In this document: one piece after another, positions 18,305-27,205 of the stretch
Position numbering within the stretch: the first letter of the stretch is position 1
Layout of the letters: the number at the start of each line of letters is the position of its first letter
From: Streptomyces buecherae
GTDB taxonomy: Bacteria > Actinomycetota > Actinomycetes > Streptomycetales > Streptomycetaceae
Direction of reading: 5' to 3'
NCBI RefSeq assembly: GCF_014295035.1
Contig: NZ_CP060404.1
Coordinates: 8,348,501-8,412,500 of the forward strand
Length of the DNA: 64,000 nt
Translations under genes and position numbers: made by a program
The notes under the pieces: model-generated
The model's input: the letters and a program-made list of their open reading frames with translations, nothing else
Told to the model about the DNA's origin: nothing
Databases searched by the model: none

Positions 18305-20074
18305 TCACAACTCGTAGGAGCGCAACCACAGTTCGAGGGTGAGCGCCAGCCACACCTTGCCGCCCTGCCGGGGGAGCAGGGTGCCGTCGCCGCGCATCCA
18401 GGCGCGCACCGTCTCTGGCCGGAACAGGCCCCGCCGCCGCGCGGCCGAGCCGAGCAGCAGGTCGCCACCCAGCTCGCGCAGCGGCCCGCTCAGCCACTGC
18501 TGCACCGGCACCCGCATCCCGCTCTTGGGCCGGTCCACGACGGTGGCCGGCAACAGGTCCCGCACGGCCTCCTTCAACACCCACTTCTCCACGGTCCCGC
18601 GCAGCTTCAACCGGGGCGGCGTGGCGAAGGCGTGGTCGACGACCCGCCGGTCGAACAGCGGCGCCCGCCCCTGTATCCCCTGGGACGCGGTCAGCCGCTC
18701 CACCTTGGTCAGGATGTGGTGCGCGCCCTTGGTCCGCAGGTTGCAGTGCAACAACTGGTTGAGCAGGTACTCCATCCGCCCCGGCCCGGTCAGGTACGGC
18801 TCGACGAACCGCTGCGGGGCGGGCGCGTCGACCAGCGCCCGCAGCGCGTCGGCGGTCAGCAACTCCGGCAGGTCGCTCCAGCACTTGCGGTACGAGCGCA
18901 GGTACGCGGTGGCGCGGTCCTCGCCGCCCCCCAGCGGGTCGCGGTGCATCTCGTGGACGAGCATCGGCAGGTTCTTCGGGCCGCCGAAGACCGGATCGCC
19001 ACCCTCCCCGTTCAGCACCACGCGCAGCCCGTCGCCCGCCACCGCCTCGGCGAGCATCAGGTTGGGCACCGTCAACGGGTCGCCCACCGGGCTGTCGAGC
19101 AGCGCCGCCGCGTCCGCGAGCCGCGCGGCCACCGCGTCGCCGGAGACCGTGAGCACCCGGTGCCGGGTGTGGCAGTGCGCGGCGACCAGCCCCGAGTAGC
19201 CCAGCTCGTGCGGGAGTTCATCGCCGAAGCTGATCGAGTACGTGTGTACCGGTTGGTCGTGCGCCTTCGCGGCCAGCGCCGTCACCAGCGAGCTGTCGAT
19301 CCCGCCGGACAGCAGCACGCCGACGGCCTCGCCCGCCGGCAGCCGTCGCGCCGTCGCCTCCTCCAACGCCGCCCGCAGGGCCAGCACGTACTCCGAGGGG
19401 TCCGCCGGCTCCGGGTCGGCCACGCGCTCACGCGGCTCCCAGTACACCCGCTCGGTGACGGCACCCGACGCCGACAGCCGCACCACGCGCCCCGGCAGCA
19501 CCTCGTGCACGTCGCGCAGCAGCGTCTCGTCGCCGGGCAGATAGGCGAAGGTCAGGAACGAGCGGACGGCCGCCAGGTTCACGCCGGTGCCGAGCGCCGG
19601 CCAGCGGCGCAGCGCCCGCAGCGACGACGACGCGGCCCAGCAGCCGTCGGCCCGGGCGTAGAACAGGGTGCGCGCCCCGACGTGGTCGCGGATCAGCAAC
19701 AGGTCGGCGCCGTCCCGGACGGCGAGCGCGAACATGCCCTCGGCCAGCGCGACGCCCGCCTCCCCGAGCCGGGCCCAGCAGCGCAGCAACAACTCGCCGT
19801 CGGAGCAGCCGGGCGGCGGCACGTCACCGGCCGCCGCCAGCACGGCACACAGCTCCGCGCGGTTGTGCACGGTGACCTCGCCGACGCCGGTCAGCCCGTG
19901 CGCGGCGAAGGGACCATCCGCGTGGCCGTGCTCGGAGACGACCAAGCCGAGCCCGGGCGCCATCGCGTCCGCCGGGAAGGCGCCGACCGGCCTGCCCGGG
20001 GTGGCGCCCATCGCGGCGAGGTGGCCGCGGGCGCGTTCGGTGTCGGGCGCCAGACAGGCGCACAGGCGAGCCAT
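18305..20074 (-). CDS. Asparagine-synthetase-like amidotransferase lacking Cys2
   Basis: A 589-residue two-domain protein. Residues 1-200 have the class II glutaminase fold (TVHNRAEL, DGELLLRCW, GMFALAVRD), and about 230-560 the ATP-pyrophosphatase synthetase domain with the PP-loop LLSGGIDSSLV, NGEGGDPVFGG and RPKSGMRVP. In glutamine-dependent enzymes the nucleophile is Cys2; here the N-terminus is MARLCACLAPD, so Cys sits at 5 and 7 and not at 2. The enzyme may use free ammonia or another amine, as beta-lactam synthetases and lasso-peptide cyclases do. The ATG at 20074 has a strong GGAGAGGAG site, and no upstream in-frame Met-Cys start is evident. Confidence 0.85.
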   Translation of the reverse strand: MARLCACLAPDTERARGHLAAMGATPGRPVGAFPADAMAPGLGLVVSEHGHADGPFAAHGLTGVGEVTVHNRAELCAVLAAAGDVPPPGCSDGELLLRCWARLGEAGVALAEGMFALAVRDGADLLLIRDHVGARTLFYARADGCWAASSSLRALRRWPALGTGVNLAAVRSFLTFAYLPGDETLLRDVHEVLPGRVVRLSASGAVTERVYWEPRERVADPEPADPSEYVLALRAALEEATARRLPAGEAVGVLLSGGIDSSLVTALAAKAHDQPVHTYSISFGDELPHELGYSGLVAAHCHTRHRVLTVSGDAVAARLADAAALLDSPVGDPLTVPNLMLAEAVAGDGLRVVLNGEGGDPVFGGPKNLPMLVHEMHRDPLGGGEDRATAYLRSYRKCWSDLPELLTADALRALVDAPAPQRFVEPYLTGPGRMEYLLNQLLHCNLRTKGAHHILTKVERLTASQGIQGRAPLFDRRVVDHAFATPPRLKLRGTVEKWVLKEAVRDLLPATVVDRPKSGMRVPVQQWLSGPLRELGGDLLLGSAARRRGLFRPETVRAWMRGDGTLLPRQGGKVWLALTLELWLRSYEL

Positions 20075-20222
20075 GTCAGGCTCCTCTCCTCGTCCGCGTG
20101 CTCGACCGACGGGCGAGCCAGTGGGTGGATGGCTGGGTGAGGGGACGGGTGGGCGCGGCGTACGTCGATCGTGTCGCGCGTGTCACCCGCGGGTTCGCAC
20201 GGGGGTGGGAAGCGGGGGCGGG

Positions 20223-20744
20223 TCAGCCGAAGTCGTCGTCGCTCCAGCCGCCGTCGTCCGCCTCCCAGTCCCCCTCCCAGCCCGCTTCCTCCTCGCCGCC
20301 CAGGCCGACCTCGCCGCCACCGCCGCCCGAGCCCTGGGCCGCCTGTTGCTGCCGTAGCGCCTCCTCCTCCGCCGGCGTCAGGTACGGCGGGGGGAGCTGC
20401 GCGGCGGTGACGGCCAGACCGGCCACGCCGAGCGCGGCCAGCGCGGCACCGGTCCGGCCGCCGAACGACGTCCGGTTGACGAGCATGGTCTCGCCCCGGC
20501 CCCACACCGTCCGGCCGTAGCCGATGTCCCGTGCGTAGACCACCCGCCCGTCGGCGTAGGCGCGCTTGATGACGCGCTGGCCCAACTGTTCGTCGGTGCC
20601 CGCCGCGCCCCGGTCGTCGTGCCAGTGCACCAGTCCGTCGTCCCCGCGTCGGCGCCACTCCTGGCGGCCGTCCTCGTACGCGCGGTGGACGCTGCCGTCG
20701 GCGAGCAGCTCGTCCGTGTAGCCGATGTCACGTGGCCGAATCAT
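20223..20744 (-). CDS. RDIGY-repeat membrane-anchored hypothetical protein
   Basis: A 173-residue protein I do not recognise. The N-terminal 80 residues contain two copies of a short module built around RDIGY and a RAYxDGR segment (HRAYEDGRQEW and KRAYADGRVVY), suggesting beta-hairpin or MORN-like repeats. One hydrophobic segment follows (ALAALGVAGLAVTAA, about 100-118). The tail is Gly/Glu/Asp/Trp-rich and acidic (GEEEAGWEGDWEADD). It lies 83 bases below the third tandem paralogue and 148 bases above the asparagine-synthetase-like gene on the same strand. The ATG at 20744 is chosen because repeats start at once. Confidence 0.7.
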   Translation of the reverse strand: MIRPRDIGYTDELLADGSVHRAYEDGRQEWRRRGDDGLVHWHDDRGAAGTDEQLGQRVIKRAYADGRVVYARDIGYGRTVWGRGETMLVNRTSFGGRTGAALAALGVAGLAVTAAQLPPPYLTPAEEEALRQQQAAQGSGGGGGEVGLGGEEEAGWEGDWEADDGGWSDDDFG

Positions 20745-20826
20745 GATCTGGGGTCCTCGGGTGTGCGGTCGACGGTGGGCGGGCGGTGTCCCGGGCAGCG
20801 CGCGGCGCCGGGCGTACCGAGCGGTC

Positions 20827-21717
20827 TCACGGCGTCGGCCAGGTGAGGAAGCCGGCGGCACGCAGGTCACGCAGCTCGTTCCAGACCGACGGCCGTGGCG
20901 GGCGCGGCCCGCGCGTGCGGCGCAGCACCGCGCGCAGCAGCCGATCCGGCGGTACGGCGGCGAGCTGCGCGAACCGGCCGCGCGCCAGCCAGGCCGCCTC
21001 GCGTGGGCGCAGCCCCCTGGGCAGCGGTTCGGGCAGCGCCACCGGGCCCCGGGCCCGCCCGGAGGTCAGGTGCAGCGCGGCGGCGTGTCGCGGTACGAGC
21101 CCGAGCGAGGAGACCCGCACTCCCGGCACCGGGCCGAGCCCGGCCCGCAGCCGGGCGGGCAGCGCGACGCCGGCCGGGCTCGCGTCGTGCAGGACGTACA
21201 CGGTGGCGCCCTCCGCCCGCTCCAGGGCGGCCACCAGGCGGGCGTCGAGCGGCCAGCACTCCTCGGCGGCCACGACCGGGCAGCCGGCCTCCAGGTGCAC
21301 GTGGTTGGCGACCAACATGCGGGCCAGTGAGCGGTCCTGGCAGACCAGCAGCCGCGGCAGCCCGTAGTCGTACAGGTCGGGCTCCCGGGCCTGGCCCGCC
21401 CCGGGGCCGGCCGCCGCCCCGATCTCGGCCTGGCTCAACAGGCCCGGCACCGCCGTCTCGCGGGTCCGCAGCGCCCGCGTGAAGTGGGGCAGCCGCAGGG
21501 AGGGCGCGGGGGAGTGCGGCAGGCGGCCCATCAGGGTGGGCGCGGGCCACAGGACGCGACACGTCGCGTAGTAGAGCTGACGCTCGGTGAAGCGAATGCC
21601 GCCGGGCGCGGCGGCGCGCGCCGCGGCCACGGTGATCGCCCGGTCGACGACCCGCGTCGCGAGCCCGCGGCCCGCCGCCTGTTCCTGGTGCCCGGCCGGC
21701 ACGCCTGGCGCTGTCAT
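20827..21717 (-). CDS. Tandem paralogue 3: soluble Spo11/Topo VI-A-like protein
   Basis: A 296-residue protein. It lacks the zinc ribbon and membrane segments of its two upstream paralogues. IRFTERQLYYATCRVL (about 40-57) looks like the winged-helix Tyr motif of topoisomerase VI subunit A/Spo11. VYVLHDASPAGVALPARL (about 173-190) looks like a Toprim core in which the second acidic residue of DxDPxG is replaced by Ser. The C-terminus ends in the shared AVPPDRLLRAV ... AGFLTWP block. The assignment is motif-level inference only. It starts within the stop of the preceding gene (ATGA). Confidence 0.75.
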   Translation of the reverse strand: MTAPGVPAGHQEQAAGRGLATRVVDRAITVAAARAAAPGGIRFTERQLYYATCRVLWPAPTLMGRLPHSPAPSLRLPHFTRALRTRETAVPGLLSQAEIGAAAGPGAGQAREPDLYDYGLPRLLVCQDRSLARMLVANHVHLEAGCPVVAAEECWPLDARLVAALERAEGATVYVLHDASPAGVALPARLRAGLGPVPGVRVSSLGLVPRHAAALHLTSGRARGPVALPEPLPRGLRPREAAWLARGRFAQLAAVPPDRLLRAVLRRTRGPRPPRPSVWNELRDLRAAGFLTWPTP

Positions 21718-22802
21718 GGGGTCGTCCTGCCCTTCGTGTCAGCGGCGCCGGGAGCGGCGGGCCAGGTCATGAAGCCGGTCGTGGCGGCGCGTCGCTGCCG
21801 CGGGTCGCCCGCGATCCGGCCCTGCTGCACGGCCTGCTCCACCGCGCGCTCGACCACGTGCACCAACCGCGCCGGGGGCACCGCGGCGATCGGGTACCAC
21901 CAGCCGTCGGCCAGCCAGTCGGCCAACGTCAACGGCAGCCCGGCCGCCGTGCGCAGATGCGCCGAGCTGACCCCCGACGGCTCGCTCAGCCGCCGCACGA
22001 GCCGCCTGTCGCGGGCCGTGCGCACCGAGAGACCGGCGTCGACGACCACCCGGCCGGGCAGCGTCGCCCGCGTCTCAAGAGCCAGCAACGCGCCCCGCGC
22101 GCTCGCGTCGTGCACCACCACGACCGGCACATCGGCGGGCAACTCGTCGACGGTGGGTGCCACCGTCATCTCCAGTCGCCGCGGCAGGCCGTTGACCGAG
22201 AGGAAGGCGACGACGGCCCGGTCGGAGCAGAGCAACGCGACCCGCGGCACGATCGCCGGCCGCGCCGGGGCGACGTACAGCTCGTCGTCCACGATCCCGG
22301 TCGGCAGCGCCCCGTACACCTGCGTCCACCGGCCGCGCATCATCGCGCGGAACGAGGCGTACGAGGGCTCGACGCTCGCCCACGCGGAGCGGGCCGGCGT
22401 GTACGAGTCCTGGGCCTTGGCCGCCATGCCGCACACGAACAGGCACGCCATCGCGGCCAGCCACCACTTGAGGCCGGGCTGCACGGGGAGCGCGATCGTG
22501 CCCGCGATGACCCCGGCGACCACCGGCGCCACCAGCAGCCAGGCGTACCGGCGCGGCTTGCCACTGGGCAGCCGCGCCTCCGAGTAGTGGTTGCCCGTGT
22601 GCGTCAGGTACCAGAACTGGGTGAGGGTCACCTTGAGCCGCCCGTCCTGGGTGACCTGCTGGGCCCGGCGCCGGATGCGCAGGTCGTTCATGCCCCGCCC
22701 GTGCACCTTGGGGTCCAGAGCGAACGCGCGCTGGCAACGGGAGCACGTGCTGCCCGGCCGCTCCTTGCGCAACAGCCTCGCCTGGCAGTGCGGACACGTC
22801 AT
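21714..22802 (-). CDS. Tandem paralogue 2: zinc-ribbon membrane protein
   Basis: A 362-residue protein. A four-cysteine ribbon opens it (CPHC at 3-6, CSRC at 20-23), followed by a segment with LTQFWYLTHT that aligns with LYYATCR of paralogue 3. Two hydrophobic helices come next (about 87-105 and 112-128). The C-terminal half has ALLCSDRAVVAFL, VVVVHDASARGALLAL and AVPPARLVHVVERA with a TGFMTWP end. No known function. Start and stop overlap its neighbours by four bases on both sides, so it is in one operon with strict translational coupling. The Toprim-like acidic residues are largely lost. Confidence 0.75.
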   Translation of the reverse strand: MTCPHCQARLLRKERPGSTCSRCQRAFALDPKVHGRGMNDLRIRRRAQQVTQDGRLKVTLTQFWYLTHTGNHYSEARLPSGKPRRYAWLLVAPVVAGVIAGTIALPVQPGLKWWLAAMACLFVCGMAAKAQDSYTPARSAWASVEPSYASFRAMMRGRWTQVYGALPTGIVDDELYVAPARPAIVPRVALLCSDRAVVAFLSVNGLPRRLEMTVAPTVDELPADVPVVVVHDASARGALLALETRATLPGRVVVDAGLSVRTARDRRLVRRLSEPSGVSSAHLRTAAGLPLTLADWLADGWWYPIAAVPPARLVHVVERAVEQAVQQGRIAGDPRQRRAATTGFMTWPAAPGAADTKGRTTP

Positions 22803-23815
22803 GGCGCCCCCTCGTCGGGCCAGGTCAGGAAGCCGACGGTGGCGGCGCGTCCCTGGTCGGCGCTGGCGGCTCGCCCGACCCGCTCGGCGACGCGGCGCAC
22901 GGCGTCCAGGAGTCGGCCGGGTGGGACCGCGACGAGCGGATACGTCCAGCCCTTACGCAGCCAGGCCAGCTCGTCGGAGGTGTAGTCGCCCACCTCGGCG
23001 AGCCGGGACAGCACGGCCCCACCGGGCTGGTGGTCCCGGTAGGGCACCGCGTTGGGCACGCCGCGCACCGCGCGCAACGGCACCCCGGCGTCGATGACCC
23101 CGCGCCCCGGCAGCGCCTCGCGCACCCGCCAGGGCAGCAACAGGCCCGGCGCGCTGACGTCGTGCAACACGATGACCGGGCCCCGCGCGGGCACCTCGGG
23201 CAGGTCGCGCACCAGCAGCAGGCCGTGGCGCTCCGGCAGCCCCGCCGCGGCGATGAGGGTGGCGACGGACAGGTCGGGACACAGCAGGGTGATGGCCTGT
23301 CCGGCGCCGGACAGGCCACCGGGCGCCGGATAGCGCCGGTCCTCCACCACGCCCGGCGGCAACTCGCCGTACACCTGCACCCACGGCTCCAGTACGTCCC
23401 TGCGGAACGCGCCAGGCAGCATCTTCGGCCGCCCCTGGTCACGGTCGGCCGCCGCCAGCAGGCACAGCACCAGGGCGAGCAGCGCCAGCACGAAGCCGAA
23501 GTAGGCGAGCGGTGCCGGGCCGGCGAAGAACCCGGCTGTGAGCAGGGCCGCGCCGAGCAGCGCCGCGGCGACGTAGGCACCGCCGACGGGGCGGGACCGC
23601 AGCGACCTGCGCGACAGGGCGTACCACAGGTGCCCCGGCGTGCACGGCAACCGCCCGTCGTCGGTGAGCTTGGCCACCACCCGACGCACCCGTAGGTCGC
23701 TCAGCCCCAGGGGGTTGGTCTTCGGATCGAGCGCGTAGCGCCGCCGACACTTGCCACACACGTTGTGCGGCCGTTCCTTGCGCAGCAGCGACGCGTCGCA
23801 GTGCGGGCAGATCAC
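22799..23815 (-). CDS. Tandem paralogue 1: zinc-ribbon membrane protein
   Basis: A 338-residue protein built like the next gene: CPHC and CGKC zinc ribbon in the first 25 residues, DGRLPCTPGHLWYALSR as the winged-helix-like block, two hydrophobic helices (VAAALLGAALLTAGFFAG and FGFVLALLALVLCLLAA), then TLLCPDLSVATLI, VIVLHDVSAPGLLLPW, KGWTYPLVAVPPGRLL and a VGFLTWP end. The GTG start at 23815 overlaps the cupin stop (GTGA). Function unknown; the repeated C-terminal block across all three proteins shows that they arose by gene duplication. Confidence 0.75.
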   Translation of the reverse strand: MICPHCDASLLRKERPHNVCGKCRRRYALDPKTNPLGLSDLRVRRVVAKLTDDGRLPCTPGHLWYALSRRSLRSRPVGGAYVAAALLGAALLTAGFFAGPAPLAYFGFVLALLALVLCLLAAADRDQGRPKMLPGAFRRDVLEPWVQVYGELPPGVVEDRRYPAPGGLSGAGQAITLLCPDLSVATLIAAAGLPERHGLLLVRDLPEVPARGPVIVLHDVSAPGLLLPWRVREALPGRGVIDAGVPLRAVRGVPNAVPYRDHQPGGAVLSRLAEVGDYTSDELAWLRKGWTYPLVAVPPGRLLDAVRRVAERVGRAASADQGRAATVGFLTWPDEGAP

Positions 23816-24594
23816 CGCGGGACCTCCAGGGCGCTGGCGATCCTGCGCATGCGCGTGGCCAACCGTTCCCGCACGGTGGTGGTGCCCGTGCCCCGCAGCC
23901 GTTGCGCGCCCTCGATGTCGCGCAGCGCCGCGGCGAGCGCCGCGAAGTCGGTGCCGGCACGCGGTACCGTGCCCAGCGGCCCGTCGGCGACGACGGCACC
24001 GGCCTCGGCGGGCCCGCCCCCGGAGGCCGCGGCCGAGCGCCGCTCCGCCTCCTGGGCGGTGATCGCGTAGTCCGCGTGGTCGATGCCGTAGCCGGTGTTG
24101 GCGGCCAGGATGGTCAGCGGCGCGCCGCCCCGGTTGGCGAACGAGTGGGGCATCATCTCCGGGATACGGATCATGACACCTGGCACCAGCGGGACCTGGG
24201 TGACCTCCGCGCGGTCCGCGTCGTAGAGGCCGCAGGCGGCGTGGCCCAGGCTGAGGACGAAGTGCTCGCCGCCGTGCGCGTGCGGCGTGAAGGCGCTGCG
24301 CGGGCCGACGACACCCAGTTTGACGGTCGCGTTGGAGGGCCGTTCGGGCGAGGTGGCGGCGTCGCCGACGAGGTAGTGCGCGAACTGGCCGTCGTCGATG
24401 AAGCGGAGGAACTCCCGCTCCGGCCCCAGTTCCCGGACGCCGTCCCGGTCAGCGAAGACGATGCCGCCCCCGGGCAGCAGCCCGTACAACTCCACGCCGT
24501 CCGGCAGCCTGCCGGCCAGCCGCCGCATGCGCCGCGGCCCCGCACCGTCGAGCCATCCTGATGAGACGTCAAAACGCGAACTCGTTTGCGACAT
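23812..24594 (-). CDS. Cupin-domain protein, first gene of the paralogue operon
   Basis: A 260-residue protein with a central cupin barrel. The metal-binding motif 1 is HAHGGEHFVLSLG (about residues 100-112) and motif 2 is PEMMPHSFANRGGAPL, so a mononuclear metal site is likely intact. After the cupin the chain continues with an Ala-rich linker and a helical tail (AALAAALRDIEGAQRL). It may sense or modify a small molecule; the role is unknown. The ATG at 24594 is given, but GTG 24603 has a better G-rich site. It leads the operon at 20223-24594. Confidence 0.78.
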   Translation of the reverse strand: MSQTSSRFDVSSGWLDGAGPRRMRRLAGRLPDGVELYGLLPGGGIVFADRDGVRELGPEREFLRFIDDGQFAHYLVGDAATSPERPSNATVKLGVVGPRSAFTPHAHGGEHFVLSLGHAACGLYDADRAEVTQVPLVPGVMIRIPEMMPHSFANRGGAPLTILAANTGYGIDHADYAITAQEAERRSAAASGGGPAEAGAVVADGPLGTVPRAGTDFAALAAALRDIEGAQRLRGTGTTTVRERLATRMRRIASALEVPR

Positions 24595-24947
24595 GCTGGA
24601 CACCAAGCCCCCCGTGGTCCCGTGTGCGCAGCCGTATCGTAAGGCGCTGATCGCCGGCAGCGGGAGCGGGCGGGCCGATTCTCGGCAACAACCTGCGGGC
24701 CCCGCCCACCGCGCGACCCACCGCCGCCCGCCGGAACGCCGCACTCCGCCGGGACTCCGCCATGGCGCCGCACGCACGCGACGGGGCGGACGCGGCCGGC
24801 GGCCCGCCGCGCGATACGGTGCGCAACCGACGGCTTACGTTCGGTGGCGCGCCCTTCCCTCGTAACGCCCCACGGGGGAGAGCGCGGTTGGCGACGGGGA
24901 CCGCGCCCCGGGGCCGGGCCGGACTCTCGTGGCAGGGAAGGCAGGGC
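24595..24947. promoter_or_regulatory. Divergent promoter region
   Basis: About 350 bases between the cupin gene (minus) and a methyltransferase gene (plus). The minus strand shows a possible -10 (TACGAT, about 24633-24638). No gene is seen. Confidence 0.4.
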
Positions 24948-25760
24948 ATGACGAGGAACGACCGCGCACGTTTCCCGCTGGACACCTCCACGGCCCACCC
25001 GGCCCGGGTGTACGACTACCTGCTGGGAGGCAAGACCAACTACCCCGCGGACCAGGACGCCGCACGGGCGATGCGGAGCGTCTGGCCGTCCCTACCGGTC
25101 TCGATGTGGCAGAACCGGGACTTCATGGCCCGGTCGGTGGCCCACCTCGCGCGCGAGCGCGGCATCCGCCAGTTCCTCGACATCGGCACCGGCATCCCCA
25201 CCCTCCCCAACCTGCACGAGGTGGCCCAGGGCATCGCACCCGAGAGCCGGGTGGTCTACGTGGACAACGACCCGATCGTGCTGGCCCACGCCCAGGCCCT
25301 GCTGGACAGCACCCCGCAGGGCCGCACCAGCTTCCTCCGGGCCGACCTCCGCGACCCGGAGTCCATCATCGACTCCCGGGAGGTGCGCGACACGCTCGAC
25401 CTGTCCCAGCCGACCGCCCTGAGCGTCATCGCGGTCGTCCACTTCCTCGACGACCGTGACGATCCGTACGGCATCGTGCGGCGGCTGATGGAGCCGCTGC
25501 CCAGCGGCAGTTTCCTGGCCCTGACCACGGCCACGGCGGACTCCGCGCCGGACCAGATGACCGGCGTGGCGCGGGAGTACGCCCGGCGCGGCATGACCCT
25601 GCGGCTGCGGTCCCACGAGCGGTCCCGGGCCTTCTTCGCCGGTCTCGACCTGGTGGATCCCGGAGTGGTGCTGGTGCACCACTGGCACCCCGGCCCGGGC
25701 CAGGCCACCGTCCGGGACGCGGACGTCGCCATGTACGGCGGGGTGGCGCGCAAGCTGTGA
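24948..25760 (+). CDS. SAM-dependent methyltransferase (PF04672 type)
   Basis: A 270-residue protein of the actinobacterial S-adenosyl methyltransferase family PF04672. Hallmarks are the N-terminal DYLLGGKTNYPADQ, the SAM-binding strand FLDIGTGIPT, RVVYVDNDPIVLAHA and LSVIAVVHFLDD. Targets of this family are mostly unknown. The ATG at 24948 follows GGAAGGCAGG. A paralogue with the same length and motifs sits at 40411-41229. It converges on a secreted protease gene across a hairpin. Confidence 0.88.
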   Translation: MTRNDRARFPLDTSTAHPARVYDYLLGGKTNYPADQDAARAMRSVWPSLPVSMWQNRDFMARSVAHLARERGIRQFLDIGTGIPTLPNLHEVAQGIAPESRVVYVDNDPIVLAHAQALLDSTPQGRTSFLRADLRDPESIIDSREVRDTLDLSQPTALSVIAVVHFLDDRDDPYGIVRRLMEPLPSGSFLALTTATADSAPDQMTGVAREYARRGMTLRLRSHERSRAFFAGLDLVDPGVVLVHHWHPGPGQATVRDADVAMYGGVARKL

Positions 25761-25797
25761 GCGGGGCCCGGGGCCCCACGGCTCACGTGACGGGACG

Positions 25798-25835
25798 GCC
25801 CGGCGCGACGGGAGGCTGGTCCCGCCGCGCCGGGC
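25798..25835. terminator. Hairpin between convergent genes
   Basis: GCCCGGCGCG (25798-25807) pairs with CGCGCCGGGC (25826-25835). It lies after the methyltransferase stop and 84 bases from the convergent protease stop. Confidence 0.6.
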
Positions 25836-25918
25836 ACCGGCGCCACCCCTGTGGGCGTCCGTGCGCAGGGCAGGGTCAGCCACAGGGGGTGGCGGTGTGC
25901 GGTGCGATGGGGTGGGGG

Positions 25919-27205
25919 TTACGCGGCTGCTGCGGGCGCGCGTTGGGTGTTGTCGATGTCACCCTTGATCTGGTCGTACACCAGCGAGATCCGGGTGCCC
26001 CAGTTGGGGCAGCCGCCCAGGTGGTGCAGGGCGATGACCTTGTGCGACGAGGCGGCCAGCACCGGTGAGCCCGAGTTGCCGCCGGACGTGTCGCACCGGT
26101 AGCCGGTGTTGACGCCGGACGACACGACGTCGATCTTGCAGGTGGCGCCGCCCTGCGTCTCCTCGTAGAGGGAGAGCCGCTTGGGCGTGGTGTCGCCGTG
26201 ACCCGGGATGTAGATGCGCTCGCCGGCCTTGGGGGTGCGCGGGTCGAGGTAGAGCGTGCCGTACTTCTGGATGCTCTCGAAGCTGTTGACGCTGAACAGC
26301 GCGTAGTCGAGATCGGACAGGGCGCTCAGCTTGATCAGTTGCTGGCCGCTCACCTTGGTGCCGGGGCCCGGGTTGTTGCCGCCGCAGGTCGCGCACTGGT
26401 AGTCGAACTGGAACTCGCTGGCGCGCAGGTCCGCGGCGCTCTCCATGCAGTGCTGGTTGGTGAGCATGCGGTTGGTGTTGCCCACCCGCCATGCCGTGCA
26501 GTGTCCCGTGCCCCTGAGCAACTGGCGGGCGACGGCGTTGCCACGGGCGTACTCGGTGGGGTGGCTGGTCCGGTAGCAGGCCACGTCCCGGCGCGCGTCC
26601 GTGCCGCACACGCTCCGGGTGGACGGGGCGCGCGCGGCCCGCTCGGCGGCGTCGAAGCCGCGGAAGTGCTTGTCGATCCGCACGCCGTAGCCGCGGCGCG
26701 CCAGTGGCTCGGCGTCCCGCGCCCCGGTCGCGTGCAGGGTCACGACCGCGGTGTCGCCGTCGATCGACAGGGCCGCGAACCCGGAGTCGCCGTGCACGGT
26801 GTAGTCCGAGCCCCGGTCCCGGTCGGCGTAGTACGTGTGCACCTCGCGCCGGTCGGGGGAGGCCACCGTCACCCGGTCGTCGCCGGCGAGCTTGAGCGAG
26901 GCGAAGTGCACCTTGACGTAGGACGCGCCGGGTGAGCGGATCTCCGTGCTCCAGGAGCGCCCGGCGTCGCCGTAGCGCAGCGAGCGCTCGCTCGCCCGCT
27001 CGGTGCCGGCCGCGGAGGGCGCGGGAGCCGAGGCGGGGTTGGCCGAGGTGGGGTTGGTCGAGCGGGCGGCAGAGGCCGCGGCCGGGGCGGCGTCCGACCG
27101 GGCCGCGGACGCCTGCGGAGAGGCGGGGCCGAAGCTGACGGCCACGAGACCGGTCGCCGCGACGGCGAGACCGGCCAGGCGGCCCCAGCGTCTGGTGGAA
27201 ACCAT
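25919..27205 (-). CDS. Secreted trypsin-like serine protease (S1/S1B)
   Basis: A 428-residue exported protease. The signal peptide runs to about residue 35 (ending PQASAA); residues 36-200 form an Ala/Ser-rich stretch and a beta-rich propeptide-like region. The chymotrypsin-fold domain follows, with His252 in LTNQHC, Asp300 in LSDLDYALF and Ser378 in SGGNSGSPV as the probable triad, plus several cysteines likely paired (HC...C, CATC, C...C). The catalytic motif is GNSGSP rather than GDSGGP, as in glutamyl-endopeptidase-like members. The ATG at 27205 has a clear GAAGGAG site. Confidence 0.88.
   Translation of the reverse strand: MVSTRRWGRLAGLAVAATGLVAVSFGPASPQASAARSDAAPAAASAARSTNPTSANPASAPAPSAAGTERASERSLRYGDAGRSWSTEIRSPGASYVKVHFASLKLAGDDRVTVASPDRREVHTYYADRDRGSDYTVHGDSGFAALSIDGDTAVVTLHATGARDAEPLARRGYGVRIDKHFRGFDAAERAARAPSTRSVCGTDARRDVACYRTSHPTEYARGNAVARQLLRGTGHCTAWRVGNTNRMLTNQHCMESAADLRASEFQFDYQCATCGGNNPGPGTKVSGQQLIKLSALSDLDYALFSVNSFESIQKYGTLYLDPRTPKAGERIYIPGHGDTTPKRLSLYEETQGGATCKIDVVSSGVNTGYRCDTSGGNSGSPVLAASSHKVIALHHLGGCPNWGTRISLVYDQIKGDIDNTQRAPAAAA

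Noticed and set aside
18224..20140. Rightward 638-codon frame over the asparagine-synthetase gene
   Set aside because: Antisense shadow with His/Arg/Gln-rich random composition.
16824..20744. Lasso-peptide cluster suggested by the Cys2-less asparagine synthetase
   Set aside because: No RiPP recognition element, no PF13471-like protease and no precursor peptide was found nearby.
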